Assembly: GCF_037975245.1 (NCBI RefSeq)
Contig: NC_092571.1
Coordinates: forward strand, 23,751,564 to 23,815,563
From: Apostichopus japonicus
Taxonomy: Eukaryota > Echinodermata > Holothuroidea > Aspidochirotida > Stichopodidae
Length of the DNA stretch: 64,000 nt
Reading direction: 5' to 3'
How positions within the stretch are numbered: the stretch's first letter is position 1; every line of letters starts with the position of its first letter. Positions 12,242 to 23,426 of this stretch are shown piece by piece. The notes beneath the pieces are model-generated. The model was given only the letters and a program-made list of their open reading frames with translations. It searched no databases and was not told where the DNA came from. Made by a program: the position numbers and the translations under genes.

Positions 12242-13398
12242 CACAAGATCAACCACAGCTACAACTTAAAACAAAGGTGATGAGAATTAATCAACTCTCC
12301 TTATTTGAAGGTGCCTTTTTCATGACCATCTCTCTCAACTAGCTTTTATAATCTGCCCATGTATTCAAATACTAAATATAGGTTGTTTTTTGAACAATTA
12401 TACCTATAGCCTACTACAGAACATGGGGGTCCTTCAGCATGCATCCCCAGGTACCAGGGGCACAAGGAACCGGTCATGTTATCTGCCAGACAGCCAGATG
12501 AATAGAAAGGGCACTAAACATTAGGTTTATCACTTATTCCTCACGATGCTGGGCAAAAGATGTGGCAAACCTACAAATTTGTTAATAGCATATTACCTTT
12601 GTTGTGCTGTGGTAGGCCGGGATATGCATATTTCTTCTGGGTTCGATGATTTTTTAGGGAAACACAATCAAATGTAGCACAACTGCTGTACTAAGTGGTG
12701 TAACACATCCAGGTCATCAAAATATACATAAACTGTTATGGAAGTCTCCCTACACAGTAGGAATAGGTATACATGTTTACCAACCATGTAGGGTCATGTG
12801 ACCTGCTCCTAGGTGCTGCTGACATATCATTTATCCCTTTGTCTGTTTGAATTCACCAAATGCCACTCTAATATGGGCCTTTATGGTAAAATTGAGAAGT
12901 TGCAAAAGTTAGGTTTGTATGATAATGATGTTGAGATTTACTTTCTCTGTGTCAAATATGAATGGGCCCTGACTACTTTTGAGCATCTAATGTCAGAGTC
13001 TTAGACTAGAGGTTGCTAAGGGCAATCACGGCTACCATGTTATGCACTTTTTTTGTGAAGAAAAAAAGGCAAGGAGACTATATATCATGCTAAAGAACAA
13101 CAGATCTTGATACAATGTATGTTCCAGGTGCAGGTCAATTGTTTGATAGAAAATACTTAAAATTGAATATTGCAGTGAGTGTTGAAAAAATGTACCACTG
13201 AGCCTAGTGCTAGATTCCAATGTTAGCATATATCATCTGGAATGTGGTAGCATGCTTGTCACCTGACCCTCCATGGTTGTTGTCTCTATTATAGCTAATG
13301 AAAGTAGTTGGTCCAGTTTCTGTATGCCGATAATCTAGATCTACAGTATATGCACTGAGGTACGTTGACCTATAGGCCTAGGCTAGTCCTAGCATGGT
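12242..13398. other. No feature recognised
   Basis: About 1.1 kb with no supported gene or repeat. A few short open frames lack start context or domain similarity. Confidence 0.45.
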
Positions 13399-13980
13399 GG
13401 GCTCATAATTGACGCACTTAGTAGGATTTGATCAACGATGTCTATCAAGGAAAAATTCAAATCACTCAACTGTATGTGTTTTATATATGTGTAGTTCCTC
13501 AGAAATGTTATGATCTCAAAATATTTAAGGTTCTGTGCTTATGCAGCGTACAATTGAGCAGAATTTGACCATAAAATGTCTGCCGTGTCAAGTTCTTTCA
13601 TACCCCTAAATTGGCACATCCGTCGATAAGCTAACTGTACAGGCCTTAGTATACAACCATTGACTTTAGATGCTGTTTGCATTGCTCTGAGCCTCTAAGC
13701 TCAGACAGGTCAGGTTCCAGAGAGTAGTGTTATCATATTGAGATAATGTTGGTTATTTTTAGGATGTAAGATTTCCAAATGCCCCCAAAAAAGTGCAAAA
13801 CTGGGGGAGGGTGTTAAAAGCTTAAAAAATACCACAATTGGTCAGCAAATAGCTGAAATGGATTCAAACTCATGAAATATGTAATTCTGCTTGACTGCAA
13901 GAAGTTTACGTGGCCTGCTGTATCGTTGCTAGTAATAATTAAGGTGCGTCAATTACGGGGGTGCGTCAATTATGAAGCCT
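13399..13980. mobile_element. TIR miniature element, family 'TAATTGACGCAC', copy 1
   Basis: The left end 'ggctcataattgacgcac' is answered at the right end by 'gtgcgtcaattatgaagcc', so the termini are inverted repeats of about 17 bp. A second 'gtgcgtcaatta' just inside the right end makes a short direct repeat. The interior matches 29455-30048 over its whole length ('tctatcaagg', 'gcagaa[ct]ttgacca', 'aagtttacgtggcctgctg'). No open frame of transposase size exists. Confidence 0.8.
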
Positions 13981-14451
13981 TTACTATACTCCTATTTTCG
14001 GTGAGGGACACGGTCCGGTTCGCGTTTTTTTTTTTCCCCAGGACGAACGTGGGTTTCAGGTTTTTCAGGAATTTACAAATTCGTTTGAAATCAGAGTTAG
14101 GGTTATGAAAGTGGGTTAAGGATACAGTTTCTACGAAAGTGCAGGATTGTCGTTCATAATCTGGGGTCAAAACTAGGAAAAAAGATTCAGAACATGTTTT
14201 TGGAAAAAGCGTCACATGTTTGGAATCCAGGGATTTGATTGGCCGATGCCCACGTTCGTCCTGGGAAAAAAAATACGCGTCCGGTTCGGTGTGGGACACG
14301 GTAGGCTAAGTCTCTTATCAACATCAGCCCAATTTACGTTAGGGTACGACATAAAAGCGTCTTGCACGAGAAAGCCTTACCTTAATTTCTTCTTCAATCT
14401 TATCTAGCGACAACCAGTTACATAAGAACGACAAAAATGATGGTTTGATAC

Positions 14452-14563
14452 TCCGGAAATGGCTGCTGCAACAGATTTTGGCCAGACATTTGTTCTAAAC
14501 ATTACGTCACTCAGTTTGTTACGTGTTAGCCAATTAGAGAGCGTTTCTTGAAAAGAGGAACTC
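14452..14563. repeat. Arm of an older repeat split by the LTR element
   Basis: 'ccggaaatggctgctgcaacag' at about 14452 is the inverse of 'actgttgcagcagccatttc' near 22222. 'acgtcactcagtttgttac...gcgtttcttgaa' at about 14504-14558 is similar, in direct orientation, to 'acttcactcattttgttaac...gcgtttcctgaa' near 22132-22190. The retrotransposon therefore landed in or next to an older repeated sequence. Confidence 0.55.
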
Positions 14564-14627
14564 CCTATTGTTACACATACACTTATTGCACCTTTTATAA
14601 GTTAAATGCACCTCACCAATGAGCAAC

Positions 14628-15750
14628 CATCGAGTTTAATAAATCTGGAGGATTCATGTCAATTGGGGGGGCGCGCGTACTATGCATGGAGGGTCATGTG
14701 ATGTGTTCCAGAGTGGTACCAAACTGATATTTCTCTGTAGCAGTTCGAGAATAGTGTTAGTGACTTCGTGAAAGATTTGCACCAAGACGGATCGGACATG
14801 GGAACTAACGGCGTAAGAAGGTACTGGTACTTCAGGCCTACGAAATATGCTAACGTTAGACATGCTGGCACAGAACAAGTACAGATACATTGGGCTTCCA
14901 GCGGGAAATGTCGATGTCTGAATTGTATTTCAAGAACGATTTTTTGTCGAAAAGGATTGTTGAACTGGACGGTGTCAAGTGGCGGAGCTAGGGGTCTTGG
15001 TCAGAGGGGGCGAGAATGGTCTGTAGGGGCGCGTTCGATACTATCTAAGCGGAGCGCCACCACAGGTTGGCGCGGAGCGTACAGAATTTTTTTGAGTAAA
15101 GATACTCCCTAGATCCAGGCGCGTAGCCAAGGGGGGGCGAACGGGGCATCCGCCCCCCCCCCCTTGAGCATATATATTTTTTTTAATTAAATCTTTTTAT
15201 GATGTCGCTAGTAATTTCAAAAGAAAAAATGCTAAGATGCAACTAAGTGCCATTTCCAGCGATCTGGGAGGCATTTTCAGTCATGGTGGCGCTACGCTTA
15301 GATAGTTTGCAATGCCGAATCAACGGCTCTGATAGTTTGCCTATATTTAAGAGAAGTTAAGAGAAAGTGTTTCGGTAGACCTGACTTAACTGCACACACA
15401 TGCAGATAGTGCCTACTGCCTAACAGTAACATTAGCGTTTGGTGCTGTGGGGAAATGTTTAGTTCAGTGCAACCACGGAATTCTCCATTGAACAGAGCCT
15501 AATGCTGCTCGACGGGAATATAGCTATCACGTTAGGCTACAGGCACGGTTATTGCTAGGTAACGGGTGTCGTCTGCTGCTCTAAGCACGCATACATATTT
15601 ACGTACTAGTTGGGTGAAATCATCATGCGTAATGGGAAGAGTAATATATTAGTACCACCCTGGAATACATCACATGACCCTCCATGCATGGTACGCGCGT
15701 ACGCGCGTATTTACTGTGTGATAGTTTCTCCAGATTTATTAAACTCGATG
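14628..15750. mobile_element. TIR element 'CATCGAG...CTGGAG', copy A, inside the 5' LTR
   Basis: Ends in 23-bp perfect inverted repeats (14628-14650 and 15728-15750) reading CATCGAGTTTAATAAATCTG plus GAG. The subterminal zones are also inverted: 'catggagggtcatgtgatgtgttcc' parts near 14686 are mirrored near 15665. A possible 4-bp duplication TGAG flanks it. The interior contains two head-to-head fragments of the CAGGCGCGTAGCC miniature family. Related to 41394-42062. There is no transposase. Confidence 0.85.
14985..15345. mobile_element. Two partial CAGGCGCGTAGCC-family elements, head to head
   Basis: 14985-15115 carries the family core in reverse orientation ('ctatctaagcggagcgcc', 'ggcgcggagcgtac'). 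From 15116 a second copy starts cleanly with CAGGCGCGTAGCCAAGG. It runs in forward orientation through 'gatgtcgctagtaatttcaa' and 'gatctgggaggcattttcag' to about 15345, where it is truncated before the second terminus. Confidence 0.75.
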
Positions 15751-15767
15751 TGAGTAACGTAAAAGCT

Positions 15768-15800
15768 TCACTGACCTCTGCCAGTGGTAGAGGTCAGTGA
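15768..15800. repeat. Perfect 12-bp hairpin in the 5' LTR
   Basis: TCACTGACCTCT (15768-15779) and AGAGGTCAGTGA (15789-15800) form a perfect stem around a 9-base loop. The 3' LTR lacks it, so it was gained after insertion or removed from the other LTR. Confidence 0.8.
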
Positions 15801-15915
15801 TTAGCTTGTTGAGAGAGGTCAGAGTTGAACAAAAATGGCTACCAGCACAACGTGCACGATCATCGTCTAGTGTTCTATTTTGGTTCTCAAACAACCAACT
15901 CAGCCAACCATAACA

Positions 15916-15930
15916 TGGTGTCAGAAGCGG
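15916..15930 (+). promoter_or_regulatory. Retrotransposon primer-binding site
   Basis: TGGTGTCAGAAGCGG follows the 5' LTR terminus directly. The TGG start matches the CCA tail of a tRNA primer. The sequence resembles the tRNA-Leu-type primer sites described for Mag-like elements; the tRNA identity is inferred. Confidence 0.75.
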
Positions 15931-16155
15931 TTTCTGAACAATCGAATTTCCAACCACGAAACGTGAAGATTGTTTAGCGACGAACCACTGTAACGAACAA
16001 AACACGTCGTTTTTTCGCATCCACACTTACCGTAGCTTACCAAGTTACCACACGTGATGAGCGGACACACACGCAGCTTGCATAAGCCTAATTCCGCGAA
16101 AAAACAACGCAAGTTACGAATTCCGGTGAGTAACTGTACTGAATTCTCACACAAA

Positions 16156-17392
16156 ATGGCTAATAATGCCTTGATTCCACCACCTAAAGCGATGCAAATG
16201 TCTGGCAACACTGAATTAAACTGGAAAGAATTTAAAGATGCATTTACAAATTTTGGCATCGTAAGGGCGTTGTGCGCAAGTGGTTAAGGCAGTGGACTTG
16301 TGATCTAAGGATTACAGGTTCGAGCTCTGGCCAGATCACTGCGTTGTGTCCTTGGGGAAGGCACTTTATCTCCATTGCCTTATTCATCCACTGGCAGGTG
16401 TATAAATGGGGACCTGCGAGGTGACTTGTAAATACAGTTGCGTGTGCCGGTTTGTGGCTGCACCCTATGGGAAGTCCCCCAGGGGACACGTGGCTGTGGT
16501 GCCCAGGAGAGATTGTTTGAATTGTGCACACTTTGGTGTGTAGGCGTGACAAGGTACCAATGACCAGGGTTAAGTTACACATCCGGGACAGCAAGTTTGC
16601 TTATGAGGATGTTCATTAATCAAGAATCGCGACAGAGTTGGACAAAAAGTCAACGGCGATTGAGGCAGCTACATTGAAGAGCACAATGGGATTAGACTGC
16701 AAGCGTGTCTGGCGAACTTGACATTATCTGAAGCGGATCTCAAAGATCCAGCCAAGATTATCGAAGCCTTTGATAATCAATTTGTAAAGAAAACAAATGT
16801 AATCTTCTAAAGATTTCAATTCAATCAAGCATCACAGCAGCCAAATGAAACAATTGAACAATTCGTTGACAGATTAAGACACCTCGCTAAAACGTGCAAT
16901 TTTAAGACAAATCGCACCGGTGCTGACAATGCAGTAGTAACAACGTCATATGAAGATGAAATGATCAGGGATCGACTCATACTAGGTGCTAAAGACAATA
17001 ACGCACGAGCTTGATTGTTCAGGCAAAAGCAAATAGCGACGCTAGCAGACGCCATTGAAATGTTCAAAGTTGATGAAACAACAAACAAGCAACTACAAGA
17101 GTTAGGAAAACAGCAGTCAGCAAATGAAGCAAGTGTGAACTTCGTCAAATCAAAAGCGACAGCTGACAACAAAAAACGTGATCACACCAAGCATGAAAAG
17201 ATAGGTTGTAGAAATTGTGGACAAAAACACCAGCGCAGAAAATGTCCTGCCTGGGGAACCTTTGTTCCTGTGGCTGACGGAATCACTATGAGAAAGTATG
17301 TCGATCTAAGGACAACCAAAGCAACCATACACAACACCGCGTACCCACAAACACAAATGCGACAAAGAAAGCAAACGCACACGCCACATTGA
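16156..17392 (+). pseudogene. gag: gag polyprotein, broken
   Basis: Begins at the ATG at 16156 with 'MANNALIPPPKAMQMSGNTE' and 'LNWKEFKDAF'. It is cut at about 16261 by a SINE, resumes near 16630 ('ELDKKSTAIEAATLKSTMG'), and has in-frame stops near 16808 and 17011. A nucleocapsid zinc knuckle CRNCGQKHQRRKC (CX2CX3HX4C) lies at about 17207-17245. Gag would package the element RNA in virus-like particles; this copy cannot make an intact protein. Confidence 0.9.
16264..16590 (+). mobile_element. tRNA-derived SINE inserted in gag
   Basis: Contains an RNA polymerase III A box (tggttaaggc, near 16281) and B box (ggttcgagctc, 16317-16327). These are followed by a central domain 'gcgttgtgtccttggggaag...ctttatctccattgcct...ccactggcaggtgtataaatgggacc', in pieces, also present at 60792-61138. 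The 3' end is diverged, and I could not define a target duplication. A minus-strand open frame of 116 codons across it is a by-product. Confidence 0.85.
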
Positions 17393-17420
17393 TGGGACCA
17401 CAAGCGACTCGGATGACTCA

Positions 17421-17720
17421 ATGTACATGATTCAAACGCACGATGGCAAAAGTAAGCTAATGATCAAGCTAAACATAGAATACAAGGCACATGCAGCGAA
17501 CGTTGACTTTGAAATTGACACAGGATCGGACGTTTGTGCAATATCGCCACAGGTCCTTGACTCTATAGCTCCTGATGTGAACTTGAAACCACCATCGCAA
17601 CCACATGTAAAAATGTACAGTGGGCACTACTGAAGATATAAGGGGAAGTAGACCTACAGTGTACCCATCAAAACGAGCGATACATACTTACCTTCAAGGT
17701 CCTTGAAACAAATCAAGCAC
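17421..17720 (+). pseudogene. pol: Retrotransposon aspartic protease region
   Basis: Contains 'FEIDTGSDVCAISPQVLDSI', with the D-T-G-S catalytic motif of retroviral-type aspartic proteases (which cleave the polyprotein). The frame stops at about 17631, within the domain, so it is not intact relative to RT. Confidence 0.85.
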
Positions 17721-17749
17721 CCCTTCTGTCACGTCGAGCTGCGATAAAA

Positions 17750-18419
17750 ATGTATCTGATCACACTAGCGCCAGAAGTACACGAAATCGATAGCCACACG
17801 TCACAAACAAGCTATGAAAACGAAGTTAAGATTCAGTATAGTGACCTTTTCACAGGACTGGGCTGTTTGCCTGGTGAGTACCACATTGAAATCAAGGATA
17901 ATGTCACACCTGTCAAACAAGGTGTTAGGAGAGTACCCATCGCACTTAAGCAACAACTCAAAGAGCAACTTCATGAGATGGAAAAAAGGGGCATCGTCAA
18001 ACGCGTCACAAAAACTTCGCATCTGCATTGATCCGCGAGACCTAAACAAAGCATTAAAGCGTCCGCATTATCCGATACCAACTATCGAATCAATACTACC
18101 TGAGCTCGCGAATGCCAAGATATTCAGTGTCATGGACGCCAAAGAAGCTTTCTGGCAAATCAAACTAGACAAGGAAAGCAGCTACCTTACCACCATGGCA
18201 ACACCATTTGGCAGGTATCGTTGGTTACGACTGCCATGTGGTATAAACACCGCGACTGGGGAATTCCAGAGACGGCAGCATGAAATGATTGAAGGATTTG
18301 ACAATGTCACAAATATAGCAGATGACTTCTTAATCTATGTCTTCGGCGAGACAACTGAGGAGGCAACACTTGATCACGACAAGCATCATTCCTCGACAAA
18401 GCACGCCAAACCAACTTGA
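17750..18419 (+). pseudogene. pol: Retrotransposon reverse transcriptase, frameshifted
   Basis: 'EMEKRGIVKRVT' ends in one frame at about 18005 and 'LRICIDPRDLNKALKRPHYP' continues in another, with the usual linking residues missing: a deletion plus frameshift. Downstream are 'FSVMDAKEAFWQIKLD' (catalytic Asp), 'LPCGINTATGEFQRRQHEMI' and 'IADDFLIY', the RT active-site box (usually Y/F/A-x-D-D). Another frameshift near 18417 precedes the connection/RNase H part. Confidence 0.92.
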
Positions 18420-19130
18420 AACTAAATGAAAGCAAGATGCGTCTTCGACTGACTGAAGTAAAATATATGGGATACGTCTTGACCTCCCAAGGCGTGAAAC
18501 CTGATCCGGCAAAGTTAGACGCCGTCACGCAAATGTCGGAGCCAACGGACAAAAAGGGTGTGCAACGGCTAATAGGGTGTGTGACCTATCTGTCCAAATT
18601 TATGCCAAACCTTTCGGAAACAGCAGAGCTACCAAGGAGGTTCACGGATAAGGAAGCACATGTTGACTGGCTACCCCACCATGCAGAAGCATTCATGAAG
18701 ATCAAGCAAGCAATATCTACCGCACCAGTGTTGAAATACTTTGATCTCAATGAGGATGCAGTCATACAATGTGATGCATCAGAATCCGGTCTTGGAGCCA
18801 CGCTGCTCCAACAAGGAAGGCCAGACAACTTTGCCTCGCGAGTGTTAACAAAAACAGAAAGGAACTAGGCCCAAATCGAGAAGGAGCTTCTAGCTATCCT
18901 CTTTGCATGCGAGCGGTTCGACGAGTACATATATGCAAAGAGAGTACTAGATAACACCGATCACAAACCACTGGTCACAATACACAACACAGCAATAATC
19001 CAGGCTCCAAAACGTCTACAGCGAATGATACTCAGACTTCAGAAATACGATATCACAATAGAATATCTCCAAGGATCAAAAATGTTCATCGCAAACTGGC
19101 TAAGTCGCGCGTACTTACCGTTGACACCAA
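18416..19130 (+). pseudogene. pol: Retrotransposon RT thumb and RNase H, with in-frame stop
   Basis: 'VKYMGYVLTSQGVKPDPAKL' and 'RLIGCVTYLSKFMPNLSE' are RT thumb/connection motifs. 'VIQCDASESGLGATLLQQG' is the first RNase H catalytic segment. A TAG at about 18866 interrupts the next conserved segment, which resumes as 'AQIEKELLAILFACERFDEY' and 'TDHKPLVTI', 'LQRMILRLQKYD'. Confidence 0.9.
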
Positions 19131-19389
19131 CGCGCAAAATCTTTGATGAAGTTGAAAACATTAATGCACTTGACTTCGCGAACGTAAGCAAACCAACGCA
19201 GGCACTAATACAGGGTGCCACGGCGACAGATAGCCAGTGCCAGCATCTGGCAATGGTGATAAAGAATGGCTGGCCCAACAGCAGGGATGAAGTCCCGATA
19301 CCAATTCGTGAGTTCTTTAACTTCCTCGAAGAAATGACTGTGCAGAACGGAGTCATTTTCAAGGGACAGCGAATCTTGCGCCAAAAGAA

Positions 19390-20382
19390 ATGCGACAGAT
19401 GCTAATCGAGCGTTCTCATTCATCACATCAAGGAATCGAAGCTAGTTTTCGCAGAGCACGCGACTCACTATTCTGGCCAAGCATGGCAGCAGACATCACA
19501 GCGAAAGTTGAAAACTGTGAGACCTGTCAAGCATTTGTAAACAAACACCAAAAAGAAACAATGCTATCCCATCCCATACCAAGCAGACCCTGGGAAATTG
19601 TTAGTCAGGATCTCATGAGCCACAAAGGTAAGGAATACTTAGTAACGGTAGATCACTACAGTGATATGTGGTTAATGGATGAAATGCAAAGCACCTCTGC
19701 TCATGAAATTGTCACAGCAACCAAGAAACACTTTGCCCTTCATGGCATATGTGATATTTTTAACTCAGACAATGGACCCCAATATGTAAGTGAAGAGTTT
19801 GTCATTTTTGCCAAAGAGTATGAGTTTGAGCACAACACAAGCTCTCCCTATCGCCCAAAAGGAAATGGCAAAGCTGAGAGTGCTGTAAAGATTGCTACGA
19901 AACTGTTAAAGAAAACTCTCAAAGAGGGCTCAGATTTTCATCTTGCAGTATTAGACTGGCGAAACACCCCAGACACAAATGGAAACAGCCCTGGGCAGAA
20001 ACTTTTGCAAAGACGAACGCGAAACCTGATGCCCAACACAGAAGCGCAACTAGAGCCACATGTTGTACAGGATGTGTCAGAAAACATCCTTCACAGAAAG
20101 CGACAATCAAAGAAGGAGTATGACGCGCATGCCAAGGACTTACCACAACTTGTGATAGGTCGGCCTGTAAAGGTACAAACCAACAGTAAGACAAATCCAT
20201 GGGTTGATGCAACATGTAAAGCAAAGGTTGGTCCCAGATCGTATCTGGTAGAGACACCCGACCACAGAGTTTATCGCAGAAACCGAGCAGCACTAAGAGC
20301 AGCAATAACAAATAAAAGAACGAAGCAGATCAGCAAAAGGAATCGAACGAGCATAGCAAAGCGAAACAGCGAAAGAGCGTAG
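19390..20382 (+). pseudogene. pol: Retrotransposon integrase, open frame of 330 codons
   Basis: The best-preserved part of pol. It has an N-terminal HHCC zinc-binding region (HSSHQ ... CETC), then the catalytic core: Asp in 'EIVSQDLMSH', Asp in 'FNSDNGPQYVSEEF', and Glu in 'KGNGKAESAVK'. The last two are separated by exactly 35 residues (D,D-35-E). The C-terminal part contains 'GRPVKVQT', an SH3-like region. It is frameshifted relative to the upstream frame ending at 19405, so it is not expressed as part of an intact polyprotein. Confidence 0.9.
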
Positions 20383-20445
20383 CGAAGCGGCACAGCAAAG
20401 CGAAGCGAAGCGAAACAGCAAAGCGAAGCGAAACAGCGAAAGGAC
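20350..20445. repeat. Short tandem repeat (AGCGAA/AGCAAA)
   Basis: Immediately after the integrase core the sequence degenerates into 'gcgaagcgaagcgaaacagcaa'-type repeats, shown here only in part. This low-complexity basic stretch is at the extreme C terminus or just beyond it. Confidence 0.8.
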
Positions 20446-20803
20446 ACAAATAAGCCAAGTGAAGCAAATCAAACAGCTAGGCAAAGCAATACGACACACG
20501 TTCAACAGGCAGCTCTACCAGGACCAGGGGCAACATAGCAATGCCACAAAGATACAAAGACTATATTCTGAACAGTAAATCTTAGGCAAGATGGTTATTG
20601 ATATATGACAAAGGACACTAAATTGAAGTTGTGTGTTCATTTAATGTCATCAAAGTTCAAGTTTATTTTCATTTATCTCATCAGTCCATGTTCTCGTTCT
20701 ATTTCTACTCATCTGATTGCATCAATCAAGATATCACTAACATTTTGATAGCAGTTGTATTTTGGCCTCACTTTCTTATGTTTCCGGAGTTTTCAGCTCT
20801 TCC

Positions 20804-20816
20804 AAAAGAAGGGAGA
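20804..20816 (+). promoter_or_regulatory. Polypurine tract
   Basis: AAAAGAAGGGAGA directly precedes the 3' LTR start TGTTACAC at 20817. It would prime plus-strand DNA synthesis. Confidence 0.85.
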
Positions 20817-22044
20817 TGTTACACATACACTTATTGCACCTTTTATAAGTTAAATGCACCTCACCAATGAGTGACGTATTAGCTTGTTGACAGAGGTCAG
20901 AGTTGAACAAAGATGGCTACCAGCACAACGTGCACGATCATCGTCTAGTAGGGTTGGGCGATATATCGATATACTGATTCCCGAGTCTGTATTCGGATTA
21001 CAAGAAATCTAAATTATCCTTAAAAATTATTTTGTAAAGGTTGCCACATATTCCAAACTAGTGTTAGCGCATGAAAAGAAGAAAAATGGCCGCCCGTTTT
21101 TTTTTCTTCAGATCTCAGTAGGAGAAACATGTATTTTATTTGGATTATAGAACAACTTTCGTTGATAAGTTAATATTTTCCTAGCTATATGTCGTTTTTA
21201 TAAAACCTTCATGAAAACATACTTTTTTGAAAATGGATTTGAAGCTCAGTCAACAATTTAAGAAATGCTTACCGTTAAGTACTGGCGTCAAATAATAAAT
21301 TTCGTATTTATTCCAATAAAGATCCACAAAGGATAAAAATGCTAAGTATACAGAGCTTACTAAAGAGAAATAGAAACTGCATGTATATGGTCATTTTAAG
21401 TATCCAAATACTATACAAAGAGATTGAGTTCACCGAAACACCCCTTTTCCCTACCACCTGAGGAAAACCGTCTGTTATAACACAACAGCACAACAGCTTC
21501 CCAATAATGTGTATGTGTCGCAATAGGTTAAGTTTTAACCGCGCAGCACAGTACCATTCATAATTTGCATATTACACCAAAATTTACACTCGGCGTCCAG
21601 ATGGCGGGAAAATGTAACATCATGCTCAATGTGTTGTGTCATTCCTATGGTGCGATGAACTTGGGCAAGTTCGAATGTCGATGACCTACTTATGTTCTGT
21701 GACCAATGTCTGTCGGAATTATGTGTGTAAAAACTCGGGTTTTTCCACGTGTTATATATATATAGAAGATTTACGTAAGCGGAGCGAATTTCGGGGCGGC
21801 TCGTTTATTTGTGAAAAATATAAGGTTTTTCAGATATTCTCTTTGAATGTCCCCTCCATATATCTCTCTTTCTCCGTCTACTCAAAGCCCGACATTAACG
21901 CTAATTCTGTTAGGAGAAAAATTATCGAAATATCGCGATAATGTTTGAACTATTTATCGTGACTGTAAAAAGCAAATATCGCCCAACCCTATCGTCTAGT
22001 GTTCTATTTTGGTTCTCAAACAACCAATTCAGCCAACTATAACA
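20817..22044 (+). repeat. 3' LTR, split by a hAT-like element
   Basis: Starts TGTTACACATACACTTATTG and ends ATAACA, followed by the CCTAT duplication. Removing the insertion at 20949-21991 and its 8-bp duplication leaves about 177 bases. This is an unusually short LTR, nearly identical to the matching parts of the 5' LTR. Confidence 0.93.
20949..21991. mobile_element. hAT-like non-autonomous element (1043 bp) in the 3' LTR
   Basis: Perfect 16-bp terminal inverted repeats TAGGGTTGGGCGATAT lie at both ends. It is flanked by a perfect 8-bp target duplication TCGTCTAG (20941-20948 and 21992-21999), whose TCTAG core agrees with hAT site preference. The subterminal regions are rich in 'atatcg'. 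The longest open frames are about 100 codons, without transposase motifs. Confidence 0.95.
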
Positions 22045-22049
22045 CCTAT

Positions 22050-23332
22050 TGTTCACAGCTGACTATGAAACTGTCCGGGTGTAAAATCCAGCCAGCTTGG
22101 TTACCCCCATTGGAAAAGTGTGTTAGTACCAGTACTTCACTCATTTTGTTAACGACACACTTATTAGTATTTAGCGCGTTTCCTGAAGAAGAGAAATCCG
22201 GCTGTTCATAGCTAACCAAGAAACTGTTGCAGCAGCCATTTCGGAGACCTGTAATAATTAACCACCTGCATAATACTTGTAAACTGATTGAAGTTTTGAA
22301 CTGGATTGGATTAGCAAAGAAGTCAAGGTATATAACGCTTAATTACAACTTGTGTAAGATATAAATAATGATAGATCAACGGGTAAAATGTCGGTTTTAT
22401 GTGGCATCCTAATTTAGGTTAGGCTGGTAAAGAGATACACAGTGTCTCACGGTACTGGATCCAATGCCAAAAGCCATCAGATTCTGTACATTCGAATAGG
22501 CGGCCTTCCCCACCCTCATTTGCTAATGACCAAGATAGAGAGTCCAAGATAGAGAATGGTCTTTAATTAATACTAACTGCGTCAGTGTCACAAATCAAAT
22601 TCGGTTGCAAGATATCACACAAAAACTGCTAGAATCTATTTCAAACTAGTACCAAATGTAATCTATATATGCAAATATACAACAAACTATATATAAGTTC
22701 ATTTAAAGAAGAAACATTAAAATCGGTCAAATCTACAGGCAGCCATTTACAGCCAGGGTCGACAGAGTATAGGGCACAAATCCATCAAGCATGTGCCCAA
22801 GGGGCGACCAGCCACTAATTCCACTGTCAGTCGGGGGGATTTTTCAGATGGGGAAGCGTTAGCTGACCAGCCCCGCCCCCAACCCTGCACAGGATGCCCT
22901 CAGCCAGAGATCCAGAGGGTGTGGAGGAGGGTATATGCCTAACACACAAATTGTGCATTAAGATCGAAGTTATGCTTAAAATGCCTGAGAATGCACCATT
23001 GGCAGTCACTTTGAACCCCAGACCCAGATCTATGGGAGTCAACACGTCCCCTCTTTACTAACTCCTGGATCCATCTCTGGCCCATCCATAAAGCTTCCTG
23101 CCACAACCTAAATCAGTCCCCAACCGCCACTTTTGAAATCCTATGGACACCACTGCAAAATGCAGCCCCCACTTAACAGCATTCTCCCATTTTGTGAAAT
23201 TATCTCAAAAATGTCTCTCTCCATAAAGATGGACAGTACGGTATCTTAATTTTTTTTTAAATATAATAAAAACAGGCTTTTGTCTCTTAATTCAATTTAA
23301 TCTTTTCTATTGTCTGATAATGTTTTAGAATA
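22050..23332. other. No gene recognised
   Basis: 22130-22240 repeats the sequence flanking the retrotransposon (see 14452-14563). The rest, up to the coiled-coil gene, shows no supported feature. It would include that gene's promoter and 5' UTR, but I cannot place a TATA box or start site. Confidence 0.45.
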
Positions 23333-23356
23333 ATGATACAAAGACCACAAGCAAAC

Positions 23357-23426
23357 ATGGCAGGAGATAGAAGAGGTTGGGTTGTTGCTGGAATGATCGT
23401 TGTGATCGCGACAGTGACAGCATTTT
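23357..23426 (+). CDS. Coiled-coil membrane protein, exon 1 (signal anchor)
   Basis: Encodes 'MAGDRRGWVVAGMIVVIATV' then TAF. This is a short basic N terminus (DRR) followed by a hydrophobic segment of about 17 residues with no clear cleavage site, so a signal anchor (type II membrane topology) is likely. I chose the ATG at 23357 (caaacATGG, good context). An in-frame ATG at 23333 would add eight residues. The donor 'gtaagt' follows at 23427. The exon ends after the first base of a codon, completed by the exon at 23831. Unrecognised family. Confidence 0.6.

Larger units (their letters stand above)
14569..15915 (+). repeat. 5' LTR, split by a nested TIR element
   Basis: Starts TGTTACACATACACTTATTG and ends ATAACA directly before the primer-binding site. 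Compared with the 3' LTR (about 177 bases when its insertion is removed), this one is interrupted after 'cctcaccaatgag' by the element at 14628-15750. A 40-base hairpin segment (15764-15800) is also extra here. The part from 'attagcttgttgagagagg' to the end matches the 3' LTR closely. Confidence 0.92.
14569..22044 (+). mobile_element. Ty3/gypsy LTR retrotransposon, full span, inactive
   Basis: A complete element bounded by 5-bp target duplications CCTAT (14564-14568 and 22045-22049). It has LTRs starting TGTTACACATAC and ending ATAACA, a primer-binding site after the 5' LTR, gag, a pol in the order protease-RT-RNase H-integrase, and a polypurine tract before the 3' LTR. The integrase-last order and the pol motifs place it in Ty3/gypsy (Metaviridae). 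The CX2CX3HX4C knuckle suggests the Mag-like branch, which is inference. Internal stops, frameshifts, deletions and three nested insertions make it non-functional. Confidence 0.95.

Noticed and set aside
16244-16594. 116-codon minus-strand frame
   Set aside because: Coincides with the SINE inserted in gag and runs opposite to it.
19919-20505. Minus-strand frames of 130 and 70 codons
   Set aside because: Shadows of the integrase coding region and its repeat-rich tail.
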